In this document: piece by piece, positions 8,856 to 10,185 of the stretch
Numbering within the stretch: position 1 is the first letter of the stretch
Layout of the letters: each line of letters starts with the position of its first letter
Source of the DNA: an uncultured Thermomonas sp.
GTDB taxonomy: Bacteria > Pseudomonadota > Gammaproteobacteria > Xanthomonadales > Xanthomonadaceae
DNA: 10,185 bases
Direction of reading: 5' to 3'
Assembly (NCBI GenBank): GCA_946480065.1
Contig: CAMLJA010000047.1
Location: 1-10,185, forward strand
Notes under the pieces: model-generated
Databases searched by the model: none
The model's input: the letters and a program-made list of their open reading frames with translations, nothing else
Told to the model about the DNA's origin: nothing
Translations under genes and position numbers: made by a program

Positions 8856-9640
8856 GCGCGCGGCCCCAGCGCCGCCGCCAGCCCGTCCACCCAGCCGGCC
8901 ACCTGCTCCAGCGCCTGGTAGCGGGTCAGGTCGACGTGGATCGGGGTGATCGCGATGCGGTCGTTGCGCACGGCGTGGAAGTCAGTGCCCGGGCCGGCGT
9001 CCTGCTCCGGGCCGGCGGCGCCGATCCACCACCACTGGCGGCCGCGCGGATCCTGCTGCGGCGTGCACGGCTCGGCGCGGTGGCGGTTGCCCAGGCGGCC
9101 GGTCTCGAAGCCGCGGATCCGCTCCCACGGCAGGTCCGGCACGTTGACGTTGAGGATGGTGTCCGCCGGCAGCGGGTCGGTGCGCAGGCGCTCCACGATC
9201 TCCACCGCCGCGCGCGCCGCGCTGGCGTAGTGCTGGCCATGGTGATCGGTGGTGACCAGCGAGACCGCCACCGCCGGCAGGCCCAGGAAGCGCCCTTCCA
9301 TCGCCGCCGCCACGGTGCCCGAATAGATCACGTCGTCGCCCAGGTTGGCGGTGTTGTTGATGCCGGACACCACGATGTCCGGTTCCAGCCCCTGCGCCTC
9401 CAGCATCCCGGTGATCGCCACGTGCACGCAGTCGGTCGGGGTGCCGTGGACCTTCCACGTCTGCGCGTCCACCTGCACCACCCGGATCGGCGCGTCCAGC
9501 GTCAGCGAATTGCTGGCGCCGCTGCGGTCGCGGTCCGGCGCCACCACCAGCACCTGGTGCCCGGCCTCGCGCAGGCCGTGGGCCAGGGCGTGGATGCCGG
9601 GTGCGTCGACGCCGTCGTCGTTGCTGACAAGGACCCGCAT
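8852..9640 (-). CDS. surE: 5'/3'-nucleotidase SurE (nucleoside monophosphate phosphatase)
   Basis: SurE is a metal-dependent cytosolic phosphatase that dephosphorylates 5'- and 3'-nucleoside monophosphates (and short polyphosphate in E. coli) and helps stationary-phase survival. The 262-residue protein (E. coli 253) begins [10 protein letters not shown] with metal ligands Asp8 and Asp9; the third ligand is Ser40 in RDRSGASN and the fourth Asn95 in VSGIN, followed by [20 protein letters not shown]-terminal [11 protein letters not shown] (231-241) is also diagnostic. ATG 9640 is chosen because the family always starts at this motif; the frame is open upstream to 9856 but that part is the smr antisense. 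The ribosome site is weak (TAGG). It is the first gene of the surE-pcm-yqaA-nlpD operon, divergent from smr. A minus-strand TATCAT (9681-9676) would give a leader of about 28 bases. Confidence 0.97.
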   Translation of the reverse strand: MRVLVSNDDGVDAPGIHALAHGLREAGHQVLVVAPDRDRSGASNSLTLDAPIRVVQVDAQTWKVHGTPTDCVHVAITGMLEAQGLEPDIVVSGINNTANLGDDVIYSGTVAAAMEGRFLGLPAVAVSLVTTDHHGQHYASAARAAVEIVERLRTDPLPADTILNVNVPDLPWERIRGFETGRLGNRHRAEPCTPQQDPRGRQWWWIGAAGPEQDAGPGTDFHAVRNDRIAITPIHVDLTRYQALEQVAGWVDGLAAALGPRA

Positions 9641-9674
9641 GGCGCCTACGGCATCGTCGTGTTCTGCATGCGGC

Positions 9675-9707
9675 CATGATAGCGGAAGGCCGCTGCGATA
9701 CCCTGCC
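9675..9707. promoter_or_regulatory. Candidate divergent promoter elements for surE and smr
   Basis: The spacer 9641-9710 holds TATCAT on the minus strand (9681-9676, inside CATGATA 9675-9681) facing surE, and GATACCCTGCC on the plus strand (9697-9707) facing smr. The same two elements occur, overlapping, in the rlmE/yhbY spacer. A small inverted repeat, GCGGCC 9670-9675 / GGCCGC 9688-9693, lies between. If TACCCT (9699-9704) is a -10 box, transcription would begin at or beside the smr GTG. No convincing -35 boxes are seen. Confidence 0.35.
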
Positions 9708-9710
9708 CGG

Positions 9711-10185
9711 GTGACGAAAACCCCGCCCGACGACGACGAGCTGGACGACGCCGCGCTGTTCCGCGGCGCGATCGGCGCAGATCGCGGCAAGGTGCGCCCC
9801 CTGCCCGCCGCGCCGCCGCCGCCCGCGGCGCCCAGGCCGCGGCCCGCCGCCCACATGGCGCGGCGCGACGAGGAGGCCGCGCGCGAGGAGTTCCGCCACC
9901 TGCCGGGTGCCGCGCTGGAGGCCGGAGACGCCCTCAGCTATCGCCGCGACGAGCTGGCGCCGCGGATCCTCAAGAAGCTGGCGCGCGGTGAATACGCGGC
10001 GCAGGAAGAACTGGACCTGCACGGACTGCCGGCCCGGGCCGCGGAGGCGCTGCTGCGCGAATTCCTGCGCGACTGCCGCGCCCACGGGCTGGGCTGCGTG
10101 CGGATCGTGCACGGCAAGGGCCGAAACTCGGAGGAACGGCTGCCGGTGCTGAAGAACCTGGTCGACCGGGTGCTGCGCCAGCGCG
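9711..10185 (+). CDS. Smr-domain protein (SmrA/SmrB-like), partial at right edge
   Basis: This Smr (small MutS-related) domain protein has 158 codons in view and no stop before the window ends. Stand-alone Smr proteins are nucleases; in E. coli SmrB cleaves mRNA at collided ribosomes. The sequence has an acidic N-terminus (DDDELDD), LFRGAIG (16-22), a Pro/Ala-rich linker (30-47), a charged helix, and then the Smr domain with LDLHG (101-105) and IVHGKG (132-137), the two hallmark motifs, followed by [16 protein letters not shown] cannot separate SmrA from SmrB because the domain end is missing. GTG 9711 is the only reasonable start; there is no clear Shine-Dalgarno, and a promoter-like box ends 7 bases upstream, suggesting a very short or absent leader. 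It is divergent from the surE operon. Confidence 0.9.
   Translation, partial: MTKTPPDDDELDDAALFRGAIGADRGKVRPLPAAPPPPAAPRPRPAAHMARRDEEAAREEFRHLPGAALEAGDALSYRRDELAPRILKKLARGEYAAQEELDLHGLPARAAEALLREFLRDCRAHGLGCVRIVHGKGRNSEERLPVLKNLVDRVLRQR

Noticed and set aside
9641..9856. Upstream extension of surE by about 72 residues
   Set aside because: SurE proteins begin at the [10 protein letters not shown] motif; the extension is Ala/Gly/Ser-rich and antisense to smr.

Overview
The window is a compact, very GC-rich (roughly 70% or more by eye) stretch of bacterial chromosome carrying housekeeping genes. Gene content, gene order and protein detail point to Xanthomonadaceae/Lysobacteraceae (a Lysobacter, Luteimonas, Xanthomonas or Stenotrophomonas relative): the Pcm N-terminus, the proteobacterial Xcc1710-like protein and the surE-pcm-yqaA-nlpD cluster all fit. 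I see no phage, transposase, CRISPR array, tRNA or rRNA.

Layout. (1) Positions 1-5691 hold a minus-strand run read rlmE > ftsH > folP > putP > miaA. It makes a 23S rRNA methyltransferase, the membrane AAA protease FtsH, dihydropteroate synthase, a Na+/proline symporter and the start of tRNA dimethylallyltransferase (cut by the left edge). A perfect 13-bp hairpin separates ftsH from folP. putP carries a one-base frameshift near 988. (2) Positions 5692-5807 are a divergent intergenic region with a G-rich palindromic repeat and promoter-like sites. (3) Positions 5808-6501 hold two plus-strand genes: yhbY (ribosome-assembly RNA-binding protein) and an Xcc1710/Mth938-like protein. (4) Positions 6502-6763 are a convergent spacer with a large nested palindrome. 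(5) Positions 6764-9640 hold a minus-strand operon read surE > pcm > yqaA (DedA-like) > nlpD, each joined to the next by a 4-bp stop/start overlap. (6) Positions 9641-9710 are a second divergent promoter region. (7) From 9711 on, a plus-strand Smr-domain gene runs off the right edge.

Functionally there are two conserved gammaproteobacterial blocks. yhbY/rlmE-ftsH-folP combines ribosome maturation, membrane proteolysis and folate synthesis, as in E. coli, but is followed by putP-miaA instead of glmM. surE-pcm-nlpD combines stationary-phase nucleotide and protein-damage repair with an activator of septal amidases, but no rpoS follows. The points most worth checking are the putP frameshift, the nested palindrome at 6527-6630, the ftsH/folP hairpin, and an 11-base motif shared by both divergent promoter regions. 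I found no convincing new biological system.
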